From Eriocheir sinensis (Eukaryota; Arthropoda; Malacostraca; Decapoda; Varunidae), in NCBI RefSeq assembly GCF_024679095.1, contig NC_066531.1:7340742-7404741 (forward strand): a stretch of 64,000 nucleotides of DNA, read 5' to 3'. The first letter of the stretch is position 1. Each line of letters begins with the position of its first letter. The notes under the pieces are model-generated. The model was not told where the DNA came from and ran no database searches. It was given only the letters and a program-made list of their open reading frames with translations. Shown piece after piece: positions 1 through 11,220 of this stretch. The translations under genes and the position numbers were made by a program.

Positions 1-589
1 CATTCGAAGATAATAGCATATGCTCCCAACTTAACCTGTACGTAAATGTTTGGCTTTGGTATCTTCTTGACTTGTCAGATGCATTATCCTGGTTATCCTT
101 TCGAGGGATTAATATGGAGAGTAGTTACAAATAGGTTATGGAAATGCTGTCCATTCACAGTCACAGCATGTATTCTGACCCTTTTAGAACAATTTTGCTA
201 TCTACCAAGTGCTCTCCAACTTCCACGCTCATGCTTGTCCAGGATCTAATAACTTTCCTCAGTGTTAAGCGCTCTTAAACTTTGTTTTCTGTAATGCTTA
301 CAAAATTTATTCATATACATACGTGCCTCTGAAGTGTATTTACTAGCAAATATAATTTTTATGCAGTAAATAGGACAACCTATTTCAGTAGGGAAAACTA
401 AGGGGAACAAACAACAAGGAATGGACTGGGTGTCATAAGAATAAAAGACAGGGTAGTATATGTTCTATTTTTATAAAATGGCCACTCATATTTTTTAGAG
501 CAATGGAAATGTAGTATATGTTATATTTTGTTAATGGCCGCTCATAGTTTTTTAAGGAATGGAAAGAGACAAAGAGTAAATAACATTAT
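1..589. other. No recognisable gene
   Basis: AT-rich sequence. The only ORF is short (67 codons) and has no recognisable motif. There are two related ~50 bp stretches near 455-560 (both carry GTAGTATATGTT and GGCCRCTCATA), which suggests a short imperfect tandem duplication. Nothing else is supported. Confidence 0.4.
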
Positions 590-1057
590 GAGATGTATAC
601 TCCATAATAGGGCAGACAAAGCCCCTGTATATAGATATCATTTGGGAGGATAAAAATAACTGGCAGAGACTATACAGAAAGCCCAACCTCAAGGAAGCTG
701 ATTAAGTAAGAGAGGAGATGTGAAGTTTCCAGTTGAGATTTTGAGTTAAGGTTAGACTGAGGATGTTTACTGTAGAAGGTGACAGCTGAGTGTTATTGAA
801 AAATAGAGGATAAGTGTTTGGAAGATTGTGTCGAGTTGACGGGTTAAAAAATTGAGTTTTTGAGGCGTTGAAGGACAAAGTTCTTCTTGCCTTGTAAGGT
901 ATGAAGTTGAGCGTTCTACAGCCTCCATCCTGGAATCGTGTAGTTTATGTTGGGAGGATCTTTTGTAGTCTGAAGGATTGGAACGGTCACCCCTCTTAGG
1001 CACAGGCTGCATGTTGGCATACTTCCAGTAGGAAGTAAAGGGTAGATGTTAAAAGAC
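590..1057 (-). mobile_element. Degraded jockey-like LINE fragment with internal deletion
   Basis: This stretch matches the 22.7-23.7 kb LINE on the same strand. Shared strings include CAACCTCAAGGAAGCTGATT-like sequence, GAGATTTTGAGTTAAGG and GGAAGATTGTGTCGAGTTGA. Near 965 it jumps from the part of the ORF just 3' of the catalytic motif to the PVPKRGDRSNPS motif. About 550 bp of the parent, including the YADD catalytic motif, is therefore missing. The 81-codon ORF 767-1012 spans that deletion junction. It is a dead copy. Confidence 0.8.
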
Positions 1058-1199
1058 TGTGGTGCTGGGCGGAGTGGTTGGCCAGGTTGGTGGTGCTGGG
1101 TGTGGTGGTCTGCTGGATGGTCCTAAGCAAGGGGCTGAGGAGGCGTGTGTGGAGGGATCCTTGAGGGTGCAGTGGCTGTTCATCCTCGCTTTTGGGCTG

Positions 1200-1378
1200 G
1201 ACGATAAATGGGTACCTGAGGAAGACTGGGGAAGGTAAACTGATGTAAACTGGATGTCACCCTAGCACAGTGCCTCGGAAGTAATGGGATCCTTCTCACC
1301 GCAGGCTCAAGGGCTAATGTGCTGTAAATGAGCTTTGAGGCCACACGCAGCTATAGCGTATGGTCCCATTGTAGATAA
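1200..1378 (+). repeat. Diverged SINE tail related to the 5.6 kb SINE
   Basis: Shares ATAAATGGGTACCTG, GAAGGTAAACTG and the CTCAAGGGCTAA...AAATGAGC...CCACA order with the body of the SINE at 5600-5870. The tRNA-like head is not recognisable here. The shared order of blocks supports common ancestry; divergence is high. Confidence 0.55.
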
Positions 1379-1380
1379 GA

Positions 1381-1508
1381 GTGTCTTAATACTACCCTCT
1401 TGAAAGAGCTTAAGTAGTAGACAGGAAGATACACAAACAGAGAAAGGCTGTTCCAGAATTCACCAGCTTAAGGGATGAAAGCATTAATAAGCTGGTTAAC
1501 TTTCCCTT
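1381..1508 (-). mobile_element. 3' end fragment of the jockey-like LINE
   Basis: Matches the C-terminal coding end at 22330-22455 (ACCCTCTTGAAAGAGCTTAAG..., GGATGAAAGCATTAATAAGCTGGTTAACT). It lies to the right of the 590-1057 fragment, but in the element it should lie to the left. It is therefore a separate insertion or the product of a rearrangement. Confidence 0.75.
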
Positions 1509-1572
1509 AACAAAACAACCATTGCAAAGATGATGTTAGATGAAAAAGTAGTTTATATTCTGATCCTTGCAG

Positions 1573-1940
1573 GTGATTCTGGTTATCCTCTGGAGCCCTT
1601 CCTAATGACACCAGTGAGCCAGCCAACAACTGATGCTCATCGCGCCTATAATCACAGCCACTCGATTACACGTGTTGTGGTGGAACAGACTTTTGGGGTA
1701 TTAAAATCTCGGTTCCGTTGCTTGCATGGGTCAGGTGGTAGCCTTCAGTGTGACCCAGTCAAGTGTGCCAAAATTGCAATTGCATGTTTGCTGTTGCATA
1801 ATATTTGTATCAGTAGAAGAATTCAATTAAATGAGCCTTTAGTACTAGAGATTGAAAACATAGAACATGAAGCCTACAGAGGAAATGAAGACACAGGGCA
1901 GGCTCGACGAAGGGGTCTGATTGACAATGTCTTTTCATAG
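1573..1940 (+). pseudogene. Harbinger (PIF/HARBI1-type) nuclease, C-terminal exon only
   Basis: The open frame (ORF 1530-1940) encodes GDSGYPLEPFLMTP followed about 30 residues later by VVVEQTFGVLKSRFRCL and ACLLLHNICI. These are the GDSGYP, VE-FG-LK-RF and LHN signatures of the C-terminal half of DDE nucleases from PIF/Harbinger transposons. A polypyrimidine tract ending TTGCAG directly precedes GGTGATTCTGG, so I place the exon start at 1573; the codons before it look intronic. The first two catalytic Asp regions are not present upstream in any frame. The glutamate of the VEQTFG motif is present. The stop codon lies inside the palindrome at 1932-1985. No Myb partner is adjacent, although a Myb/SANT-like exon lies at 39.4 kb. 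This is a truncated relic. Confidence 0.85.
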
Positions 1941-1985
1941 ACAGTGTTGTTGGTTGGAACCAACCAACAACACTGTCTATGAAAA
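1932..1985. repeat. Perfect 26 bp palindrome with 2 nt loop
   Basis: Arms 1932-1957 and 1960-1985 are exact reverse complements (TTTTCATAGACAGTGTTGTT... against its mirror), separated only by AA. The left arm contains the last codons and TAG stop of the Harbinger fragment. It could form a strong hairpin, or it could be an inverted micro-duplication or assembly artefact. Confidence 0.95.
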
Positions 1986-2641
1986 TAAAATGTTTTTATA
2001 CCTATAGTCCATTCACTTCAGCTGTGAATCCACAATGGCTGGACATTTTGATAAAAGATGAAAGTATATATTATCACTAAATGTTGTTCTCTGACTTCTA
2101 CTCACCATAATTATTAACAAATGAGGATGGGAAAGTGTGTTAATAGTTGTGGAATCACTGCTTATTCCAATGTTATCAACAAAATAAACTTATCTATATC
2201 AGATGAGCTAAGTAAAGAAATACTAATATTTCTTGATTATAGGATAGTGTTTTAGAGGGATCCACCTTAACAAAATGGACTATAGTATAAGTCATGTTAT
2301 GCCACAAAGGCAAAATAAAGAAAAGGTTAATTCTGTTTTGTTTCTAACTAAAGAAACCTAGTTAATAAAAACCTACCTAATTGGATCTGTCACTTTTTTT
2401 TGACAAGGTAACTGCAATTTTTTCCAAGGCTGCAGCCACTTTATCTGTTTCGTGGAAGTATCACGAAATTGGTGAATTATGCATCATTGCTAGTTACTTT
2501 TTTTATGAATATTACTGTTTACGTTGCGCACCTCGTGTTTTGTTTGTTTTCCACCTTACCCCGGCGCCAGCAGCCGCCAAGTAGGACAGCTGTCTGTGGT
2601 GGCTGCTCCCGCTAGGATGTGGGCGTGATGTAGTAGTCGTG
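1986..2641. other. No gene seen
   Basis: AT-rich, with a short ORF at 2381-2584 that has no family signature. A GC-richer stretch around 2560-2640 has no motif I recognise. Confidence 0.4.
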
Positions 2642-2834
2642 CAGGGTTGGAGTAATTACAATTCAAAATCTTAATTACAATTACAATTACATTATTAAAC
2701 TTTAAATTGCAATTATAATTACAATTACTCATGTGAATTTCAATTACAATTACAATTACTACAATACAGTCAATTATCAACAGTAAGCTTTGGTTGAAAA
2801 GAAAAACACTAGCATCGTGCTGTTGTCATTTACT

Positions 2835-2836
<2 letters not shown>

Positions 2837-2904
<68 letters not shown>

Positions 2905-3225
2905 TGTAGGCTAAATAACGGGTAGGCAGAGGGGGAGGGAGAAGGGGTGGTACAGTAGGTGGTGGGGACTGGGGGAGTGGTGCTATACATACAGACAGAT
3001 AAACAGGAAGGGCGGGAAGGGAAATGGAGAGAGGGAATAGGGTGAGGGCAAAGGATGAAGAGAGGGTGTGGGTCGAAAGAAGGAAGAAAAGAGAAGAGAG
3101 GGAGAGACATAATGACACAGACAGAGAGAGAGAACGTCGAAGAAATGAGGGGGTAGGTAGGAGACAGAATGACAGACAGACAGACAGACAAAGAGAGAGG
3201 CAGATAGACAAAGAAAGATAGTAGT
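2837..3225. repeat. (AG)n microsatellite and purine-rich tract with (GACA)n
   Basis: About 32 AG units at 2837-2900, then about 320 bp of G/A-rich sequence including GACAGACAGACA near 3172-3190. The long ORFs on either strand here are low-complexity translations, not genes. Confidence 0.95.
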
Positions 3226-3289
3226 ATGGTAGTATCATAAGTACTACTCACCACTATCAATAAAATATGCCTTCTACTATCACAGTCAT

Positions 3290-3665
3290 AATACTTGTCA
3301 CCATTATAATTATTAACATTACTATCACCAGCATCACCAGATCACCAATTCAGCATCATCAATTTTTTTCATAATTATTTCCCTGTTACTGCTGTATGAT
3401 CGTCATCATTATTTTTTTAACATTACCATCTTGCTATTACTTTCACCATCATTACTACCACTTTACTGTACTACTAGACTACTACTTTCCTATCAGCACA
3501 AGCCTACACCTACAGCGATTAACTTTCCAACAAATTAGCCTATTACTATGACACTGGTCACCATCACCACTAATCACTATTCCATCATTTCATCATGACA
3601 TCATCCAATGAACTATCATCATCATCTCAGCTACTACAGTCATCATCATTCATCAGGGAACAGAT
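3290..3665. repeat. Imperfect ATC/ATT trinucleotide-rich tract
   Basis: Repeated CATCA/ATCACC/ATTATT words over about 370 bp inside the 2642-4075 element. No coding potential. Confidence 0.7.
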
Positions 3666-4075
3666 TACTATACAATGTCTTTCTTACCTTTACAATAGAA
3701 AGTCAAGAGGAGGACTTTGCCGTATGACGGTCTAGGAAGCAATGAAATAGGTCCCAGTCCACCAAACAGGAAAAAGTGAACGCGTCTGATTTTCGTATAA
3801 TACGTAGGTTGTCCAGTAAGGGTTGCCATACTTCATCATATACAGTATTTACATATTTGCCACCATAGCAGTAAAAACAAAGATTATCAGAATTTTAGTA
3901 TGACTTACTTTTTTCGCAATTTCAATTAAATTACAATTACTTTATAATGTAATTAATTATAATTACAATTACTTCATTAAGTTATACATCCAATTACAAT
4001 AACAATTACAATTACATACTTTACTGTAATTAATTACATTTCAATTAAATTACAATTACAATTACTCCAACCCTG

Positions 4076-5247
4076 CTTGATAGGCTTCCTATCATGGACA
4101 ACATTGTCCAAGTTTGTGCAATTTGGATACAAGACTTGTTTCAGTTTGATGTATTTAACCTCTTAGTGTATCTGACGTTCAAATATATTAATTAAAGTCC
4201 CTCCCCCCATAATTTTTTTCTTCAAAAGCAATGCTTTTAGGAAATCAACAAACAGAAGTAAATTTACAGCATTCAATATAGCATTTACTGTGCATTTCAT
4301 AGTATAAATAGTGGAGGCAGCAGATGAGTGAAGTGATGCACTCCCAGGTGTGTACTCCTTGTTAGTTAGTAGCTAATCTAATATTTATCTTCCATCATGT
4401 GATACTACATTAATCTTTTATTGGCTGTGTCATAAATGTATAATAAATAATATAAAATGCAATCACTTTTTCATTGGTCTTATATATGAACTGCTTGATG
4501 AACCTTATATTTATAACACTTATCTACATGCTAGATAAAAAATCTGTCATATGTACTTGATTTAGAGTATTTGTGGTTCAGCTGTATTCAGATTTATAAT
4601 TTGAGTTTGCCATATCCTATGGTATCTTGATAAATAAGGTTGTGACGACCAAACATACAGAAAAAGACGTAAAAATGGAGGCTGGTGTGTCGAAGGGTAG
4701 GTAAAACTGCCAAAAATAATTGTGTAAAAGTTTTTTATTCTAAATAAATGACAATAATTTCATGATACTATGTTGAGATTTCAATACACTAATAATCCTA
4801 TTCACAATAACAATAATGATAATAATAGTAATGTGCACAGCCTTAGGCCCGTTTCATCTCGTTTGTCCATTAACATAACGGGAATTTTGATAGATGTTGC
4901 ACCTGCGCATTTCTAGTTTGTGAATACATGAAGATAAATGTGATAGACATTCAATCTTATTTTTTAATAGTATATTGAATGTTAATGCATAAGAAAACAA
5001 TAACCAAACAAATAAAAATATATAAAGCTCGGTCCTTCAAAATCGCAAACATGCCCCTGGGCATTGATAGATATGCCACAACAAGCACAAAAGACAAGCT
5101 TGTATCAAACAATACAGTCAGATTGTACCCGAAGGATATATGGCCTCAAATGGTTATAATGCATCTCAATAAAAGCTGATCGCGTAATCACGAGCAACAC
5201 GCAGGGGCCACATTTACGTTCACTAGTGGACAGATGAAGTGAAACAG
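4076..5247. other. No gene seen
   Basis: AT-rich non-coding sequence. The 66-codon ORF at 4979-5179 matches no family I know. A short run of TAATAA repeats is at 4805-4835. Confidence 0.4.
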
Positions 5248-5578
5248 ACTAAAGCTGGTTCACCCAAGTCTGAAGTGTGCATTATCGCCCAACGGCAACC
5301 TGCAGCCACGCGGTGTGTCCAATTTTGTGGATAGTGACTGTATGATAGCCTACGCATAGTAAACAGCCGTCAATGTCAATACTATGCAGGTAGTAATAAA
5401 CAAATACTGTCAGTCATGTGACAGTGTTTGTTATTGCTGCCAGCATGTTATTGACACTGACGACTGTTTACTTTGTGAAGGTTAGCAAACAGTATTCACG
5501 AAATCAGACACACCGTGTGGATGCAGGTTGCCGTTGCACGATAATGCTTACTTCAGACTCGGGTGAATCGACTTTAGT
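5248..5578. mobile_element. Foldback MITE with ~160 bp imperfect arms
   Basis: The left arm (5248-5410) begins ACTAAAGCTGGTTCACCC. The right arm (5418-5578) is its mirror, ending GGTGAATCGACTTTAGT. Shared blocks in inverted order include GTCTGAAGT, GCATTATCG, CAACGGCAACCTGCA, CGGTGTGTC, AGTAAACAG and GTCAATGTCAATA. The arms are separated by only a few bases. There is no transposase; a TIR-only hairpin element is the simplest reading. No clear target duplication is seen. Confidence 0.85.
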
Positions 5579-5599
5579 ATATATCATCCTTACCGACAA

Positions 5600-5870
5600 A
5601 TAAACCATGGAACAGTGGTTACCGTGCCTGGGCATACCCGTGGGCTAAAGTTTGAATCCCAGTCCGGGCAGTCAGCATGCAGCTCACCCAGTTGTTTATC
5701 TTCCCTTTTGAATTGTTTGCTAAATGGGTACCTGGGTACACCTAGAGAAGGTACACTGTGGTAACCCAGAGGGCACATTGGCCTCGTGTCTTGGGGTGAT
5801 TGGTTCTTACACGCCACACGCTCAAAGGGCCAACGGTACGGAAATGAGCACCACAGCCACATGTGTTTTT
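5600..5870 (+). mobile_element. tRNA-derived SINE
   Basis: The head contains an A-box-like AGTGGTTACCGTGC and a B-box-like GTTTGAATCCC about 35 bp downstream, the spacing of a tRNA-type pol III promoter. A body of about 200 bp follows that is shared with 1200-1378. It starts just beyond the foldback MITE. No long poly(A) tail remains. Confidence 0.75.
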
Positions 5871-5944
5871 AGCTTATTCACCCAACTTTACCATTAGTTA
5901 TCCTTTTGCTAACTACATGCATTCATTGAATGCTAAGCTTAATA

Positions 5945-7254
5945 ATTCTTTCTCAGGCAATGTGACGTATAAAATGATGGAGAGTTTGGAAACAAGTTGT
6001 GAGTAAACTGTGTGGTCATATGAAACTGGTACAATATGAATTCCTTTGTTGTATAAAAACAAGGTCACATACCTGAATTCTGTGAAGACCTAACTGTCCT
6101 TGTATTTGATAGTAATACTTGACTGTTTTTTCAGAGACCTTTCGTTTTTGTGAGTTACATAAGTCTCGCATTAGAGCAGCTTCCTTTGGGTGTTTGTTCT
6201 TGAGATTGAAAGGGCTCTTTATCTCAATCAGTTTTTTTTCATGACATACACAAGAGACCACACCATCTGCTGAACATCCAAGAAAAGGATACTCTTGAGA
6301 AACTTTAAAGCCTAACTCCCTACTGCAAACTTAATGTTTCTTTTCTACACATTATTCTATACATTTTTCTTGCTTTTCTTTCTGACTTTAAACCTTACTC
6401 TAATTGGGGCATTTGAATATCAGAGGGTTTCTTCGTGAAAATTAGCTCTAACAATTTTGTTACATCTGCCTCACGGTTCCTTATTAATGTGTCAGTTCTT
6501 GTGCAAAATCTATGAAAATTTGATGCTGTTAGCATTCCTAAATGCATTTTGTGCCATAAGGGATTGTCAGTGACCTCTTGTGCTTTCTTCAATGCTTGCT
6601 ATTTCTTCATCAGAATATTTCAAGCATTCAAGTACAGCATTACATGAGAAAGAGTAATAAATAGAGTTATCTGTCCTAATTATTTTCTTTGTCTTCTCGG
6701 CGAGGCTAAGTCCAGGGTCAGAGCACGGTGACTGCATGTCTGGGGGTTCCGGGATCCTCTAACAGATAGAGAACGCCAGAATCCGGGCTGACCTGTAAAA
6801 GGCAAAGACGATTGTCCAATCAATGTTTATAGAATCAGGGGTAGAAGAGTGACTATCAATCACAGCAGAGATAGGTCAGCCTCTATGGAGAGAGATAGAA
6901 TGCATAATACCTTTTGAAAAAAAATTAGAAACTGATGTGTTTATTGAATTTATGTAGTTTGTTATCGAAAGAGAAAGAATTTGTTGTAAGAGAGCATGCA
7001 GCACTACTCTGGTGTTGATGAGACAATAGGGAAACAGAGAGTGAGGACTACGGAGGATCTGCCTCTCATATATGCCGCAAAAAGAGTGGTTTTCAGCCAT
7101 TTCAACAGGTGTGAACCTGCCAACCCCCAATGAACAAACCTTACGCAATTCTGCTGCAAACTGTCGTATATCCTTTTTTGACTTCTTCACTCTGTCGCTA
7201 GGGTGACGAGGGTCGAAGTTCAAGGGCTTATAACCTTTCTGGATATCTGCATCG
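5945..7254 (-). pseudogene. YqaJ-type nuclease gene of a SWIM/YqaJ family, broken
   Basis: Reading downward from 7254 (acceptor TTGCAG), one exon gives the KPLNFDPRHPSDRVKKS region typical of metazoan SWIM-YqaJ proteins. A second exon begins at about 6758 (acceptor CTGTTAG) and runs into SDEEIASIEEST, then after a frameshift near 6580 into LWHKMHLGMLTASNFHRFC, the TAS-F start of the YqaJ (lambda-exonuclease-like) fold. A 76 bp intron (6323-6398, GTAAGG...TTTGCAG) joins in frame to FLGCSADGVV and LIEIKSPF, the D and E-x-K nuclease motifs, then YYYQIQGQLGLH. After another frameshift near 6045 the frame continues to about 5945 (LYVTLPEKELL). Enzymes of this fold are metal-dependent DNA exonucleases; the role in animals is unknown. 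The catalytic residues survive, but at least two frameshifts make it a pseudogene or require reading errors. Confidence 0.72.
6815..6890 (-). mobile_element. Short jockey-like LINE scrap inside the YqaJ gene
   Basis: GAATCAGGGGTAGAAGAGTGACTATC...CACAGCAGAGATAGGTCAG aligns with 23250-23300 of the LINE (RT region upstream of YADD), with about 25% mismatch. It lies between the FDPRH exon and the next YqaJ exon. Confidence 0.55.
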
Positions 7255-7935
7255 CTGCAATGAATATGTAATAACTATTAATTAACCCTTAACTGGTAAC
7301 CATGGGTCCACCCGGACCCCTAGGGGGTGTGTTCAAATTTTCCCGCCATATATTTTCCCTCCCTTAGCCCTTGCATCAAAACAAACGCCCTTTAATCAGC
7401 TGATTGATGTTAGCCTCTCCAGACAAGGTTAGTTTGTCGTGATTTATATGCTTATTATATGATATTTCGCACTCTGAGGTCCGCTTGGACCTAGGGTTAC
7501 CAGTAATGAGAATTCTGGGATTTACAAAAACTTATATAATGCACGAATTACTATATATTATATGGAGAAAATAGCCAAAACAAGGGTGTTATTTTGAAGA
7601 TCAAATGTCAATGAAACCACACACACAGTGAAAAGTCAATGGCATATTATTAGGCACATTTGATATACCTTTGTTATAGGTGTTACAAGTAAGACAGGTG
7701 TTACGAAGCCCACAGGTATTCCAGGTAGAGGTAGAATTTTTTGGGGGGTGACAGTCTGGAAAAATACGTTAGTTTGACTCACTGGCACCCTAAAACTCCC
7801 TCTAAAAGTCTAACGGACCATAAAAAACTAAATTTGTGTATAGGGGTAAAATGCTCATTTTTGGAAAACTGCATTGTGGCATTATTAGCCATGTTTCTCC
7901 CTCTTTGTTACAGATAGACGTAAATAACTACCAAA

Positions 7936-8655
7936 ATGCCAAAGAAAGTGAAGTATTTGAGCCAGAAAGAACTGCAAGACCTGATAGACTCGTCCATGTT
8001 CAGCGCTAACATTAGTTTTGAGTCGGAAGATGGAGACGAGTCGAACCCCTCAGAGATTACCCTTCCACCCGCCTCCCTGGACATTCGTCCCCTGCAGATA
8101 GCCAACTTTCTGACCCCGAGGTTGTCATGGAATGTCAAGAGGTATCATTGGGGAGAAATGAAATGGAAGTTATAGTTACCCCCAAGAAAAAATCTACTGG
8201 ACAAATGATTATTACCTGTGAGACAGTTGTACCTGGCCCTTCAACAACACAACCTGCTATCATTGGCTCTTCTACTACACGACCAGCTATCCTTGGCCAA
8301 TCTACATCACAAACAGCTGTCCCTGGTTCTTCTACATCTCCACTAGCAGTTGCAGGACCATCAGGTATAGGGAGAAGGAAACGCAAGTCTTTCACAGCCA
8401 ACATTTCTAAGCCTCCTCCCAAACGACAGCTAGCTTATTCTTCAGACAGTGACCCAGATACCCCACCAGCTCTCCCTAGACCTTCTACATCTCCACCAGC
8501 AGTTGCAAGATCATCAGGCTTCAGAGGTAGAGGGAGAGGGAGAGGGAAACCCAAGTCATTTACCCCACACTTCTACGCCTGCTCGCAAACAACAGCTAAT
8601 GTACGATTCCGAGGACAGTAGCCCAAATGACCCAGACACTGACAGTGATAAAAAG
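7936..8655 (+). pseudogene. piggyBac transposase N-terminal region, frameshifted
   Basis: From ATG at 7936 the frame encodes an acidic start (MPKKVKYLSQKELQDLID) running to about 8130. The sense then moves to the frame open at 8127-8621, a Ser/Thr/Pro-rich linker with repeated STSPPAVA-like units and basic KRKSF and RGRGRGRGK patches. It moves again to the frame encoding [19 protein letters not shown] (8560-8655) before joining the main ORF. Three frame changes in a disordered acidic/Pro-rich leader imply small indels. A 5' intron structure cannot be excluded but is less likely. Confidence 0.65.
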
Positions 8656-10513
8656 TTATATGCCATCACCGATATCAAGTGGGGATGCATCTGACACAGA
8701 AACCATCCCAGACATCGATTCTGCTGCTGATGATCCCTCTTCACTTCTACAGACACAGACACCACCTGCAGCTTCACCACGTCCACAGACACCACCTGCA
8801 GCTTCACCACGCCCACAGACACCACCTGCAGCTTCACCACGTCCACAGACACCACCTGCAGCTTCACCACGCCCACAGACACCACCTGCTGCTTCACCAC
8901 GTCCACAGACACCACCTGCAGCTTCACAACGTCCACAGACACCACCTGCAGCTTCACAACGTCCACAGACACCACCTGTAGCAGATGTCACTGCCCAAGT
9001 TCCTATTGGTCAGTGCCGTGCATCTGACTTGACTGCATGGTCAAAGGTGCCATTGAGGACGACTGCTCCACCACGCCAACCTCTTCCATACACTGAAGGT
9101 CCAACAGCAGCAACCCAGGGGGCACAATCACATGTTGAATACCTGCAACTATTTCTAGATGATGGGATGTTATCTGACATACTCCGCCACACCAACACAA
9201 GGATGGATCAACTTCGTGCACAGTACAAGGACCAAAAGGCTACGACTAACCCACTCACTCTGGTTGAACTGAAGGCTTTCATTGGAGTTCTAGTGCAGTC
9301 TGGGGCAAAGAAGGATAACAAACTCGATACAGCGGAGATGTGGTCTGCTCAACATGGATGTCCTCTTTACAGAGCTGCTATGAGTGAAAAAAGATTCCTG
9401 TTTATTACACGTTGCCTGCGTTTTGATGATCGCACCACAAGACCTGAACGCGAGAAACAAGACCGTTCTGCAGCCATCAAAGATGTGTGGGAATGCTTTC
9501 TTGCACACTGTCAGGAAAATTATATACCAGGCGACAAGTTGACAGTTGATGAGCAGCTACTGGCATTCCGGGGTAAATGCGCCTTCAGGTTTTACATTAG
9601 AAACAAACCCGCCAAGTATGGGATAAAGATAATCATGTGTTGTGATGCAAAAACAAACTACCTCCTAAGTGCTAAAATTGACCTAGGCAAAGTAAGGAAT
9701 CCAAAAATTCCTGCGGGTCAGGTTGGTGAATATTACACCCTCCAAGTCACTGAGCCCTTCCTGGACTGTGGTAGAACTGTGACCACAGATAACTGGTTTA
9801 CCGGCCGACCACTAAGTAGAAAGCTTTGGGACCGCAACACACATATGGTGGGCACAGTCAGAAAGAAGAAGTACATCCCTCCTGTAATGTTCAAGAACGA
9901 CGAACGGAGGAAAGTCAAGACAAGTATCTTTCTCTTTGACAAGAATTTGATGGCTGTTTCATATAAACAGAAGAAGAACAAATGTGTGAATCTGCTGTCC
10001 TCCAAACACAATGAACCAGTTATTGGAGAAAAGAACAAGCCTGAGGTCATACATTACTACAACTCAACAAAAGGGGGTGTGGATGTACTAGACCGCATGT
10101 GTGCAGTGTACTCGTGCAGCCGAAAGACAAATCGTTGGCCTCTTTGCATTTTTTATGGCATGCTGAACCTTGCAGTCATCAATTCTTTCATTATGTACAA
10201 AGCTCGTGGTGGTACCCTTGAGCGTCGGCACTTCATGCACCAGCTTGCTGCAGAGTTGGTAATGCCTTGGTCACGGCATAGGCTGCAATTCCCCACAGTC
10301 AGCAGGAGCATCAAAAACACCATCAGCATGTGCTTCAAGGTGCCATTTTTAGAAGAGGAGGAGGAACAGCAGCAAAGGCCTCCCGGGAAGAAGAGGTGTG
10401 CCCTATGCCCCTGGTCGAAGAAACAGTCGAAAGTACGAGCCACCTGCAAACAATGCCAGAGATCCATCTGCCCCAATCACACTGCCTTGCTGTGCAGTGA
10501 TTGCATCGACTAA
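8627..10513 (+). CDS. piggyBac transposase, DDD catalytic core and C-terminal zinc domain
   Basis: This 628-codon ORF is the best preserved catalytic frame in the window. It cuts and pastes DNA at TTAA in the nucleus. A low-complexity PQTPPAAS repeat comes first (residues ~43-120). The DDE_Tnp_1_7 core follows, with the catalytic Asp residues seen in TVDEQLLAF (D308), [12 protein letters not shown] (D388) and [10 protein letters not shown] (D486/D489). The C-terminal cysteine-rich domain (RCALCP...[13 protein letters not shown]...CSDC, last ~45 residues) is the zinc-binding, TIR-recognising module. The ATG at 8627 is unlikely to be the native start: sense sequence continues upstream in other frames. 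An intact core with a shifted leader suggests a recently dead element, or a live one if the leader indels are sequence errors. A (TA)n tract follows the stop. Confidence 0.93.
   Translation: MTQTLTVIKSYMPSPISSGDASDTETIPDIDSAADDPSSLLQTQTPPAASPRPQTPPAASPRPQTPPAASPRPQTPPAASPRPQTPPAASPRPQTPPAASQRPQTPPAASQRPQTPPVADVTAQVPIGQCRASDLTAWSKVPLRTTAPPRQPLPYTEGPTAATQGAQSHVEYLQLFLDDGMLSDILRHTNTRMDQLRAQYKDQKATTNPLTLVELKAFIGVLVQSGAKKDNKLDTAEMWSAQHGCPLYRAAMSEKRFLFITRCLRFDDRTTRPEREKQDRSAAIKDVWECFLAHCQENYIPGDKLTVDEQLLAFRGKCAFRFYIRNKPAKYGIKIIMCCDAKTNYLLSAKIDLGKVRNPKIPAGQVGEYYTLQVTEPFLDCGRTVTTDNWFTGRPLSRKLWDRNTHMVGTVRKKKYIPPVMFKNDERRKVKTSIFLFDKNLMAVSYKQKKNKCVNLLSSKHNEPVIGEKNKPEVIHYYNSTKGGVDVLDRMCAVYSCSRKTNRWPLCIFYGMLNLAVINSFIMYKARGGTLERRHFMHQLAAELVMPWSRHRLQFPTVSRSIKNTISMCFKVPFLEEEEEQQQRPPGKKRCALCPWSKKQSKVRATCKQCQRSICPNHTALLCSDCID
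8752..8982 (+). repeat. 30 bp coding minisatellite, about 7.5 units
   Basis: CACAGACACCACCTGCAGCT-type 30 bp units encode the decapeptide [10 protein letters not shown] (last units ...SQR). Units are nearly identical, so the array expanded recently inside the transposase N-terminal linker. Confidence 0.95.
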
Positions 10514-10517
10514 GAGG

Positions 10518-10756
<239 letters not shown>

Positions 10757-11220
10757 ATTGACATACAGATATATAGATGGATATAAGGCATATACATATA
10801 TATTTTATATATAATTTATACATACTGGTATGTTAAAATCGCCCTTTTTCATTTTCACAAATCACCCCTCCGATGGTGACCTGCAGTCGAACCAAGAGGC
10901 TCCAACGCCAGTACAACATCCCATCTCAAGCTATTTTGGGTGCCAGATGCCCACCCATTTTTTTTTTTTTTTGACAAATTTAAAAAAAAAAACCCTTTTT
11001 TTTTGGAAAAAAAATTCATTTTTTTTTTTTAAATAAAAGTTTTATTTTTTCTTTTCTAAATTTGGTTTCATTAGATTCCTCATTTCATGTACTTCACATT
11101 GGTTAGGATTTGCAGAAAATAAATCAGGTGTGTATGTGATTTAAATTGGATTTTATTGGAGGGGTCCGCACGGACCCAGGTTACCAAAGTCAGGGCTCCA
11201 AAATAAGGTTACCAGTCTAA

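Larger units (their letters stand above)
2642..4075. mobile_element. Non-autonomous element with CAGGGTTGGAG inverted ends
   Basis: The left end reads GCAGGGTTGGAGTAATT and the right end is its exact reverse complement (17 bp, including one flanking G/C). Both ends continue into (AATTAC)n-like arrays of about 120-160 bp facing each other. The interior is low-complexity: (AG)n, a purine-rich block, (GACA)n and ATC/ATT-rich sequence. There is no transposase. CAGGG-type ends occur in hAT elements, but the 8 bp flanks (TAGTCGTG and CTTGATAG) do not match, so the superfamily is not established. Confidence 0.6.

Noticed and set aside
2777..3260. 144-153 codon Ser/Leu-rich ORFs
   Set aside because: Translations of an (AG)n tract and purine-rich sequence; no real coding signature.
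8656..8991. Gly/Cys-rich minus-strand ORF ([10 protein letters not shown] repeats)
   Set aside because: Antisense shadow of the PQTPPAAS coding minisatellite.
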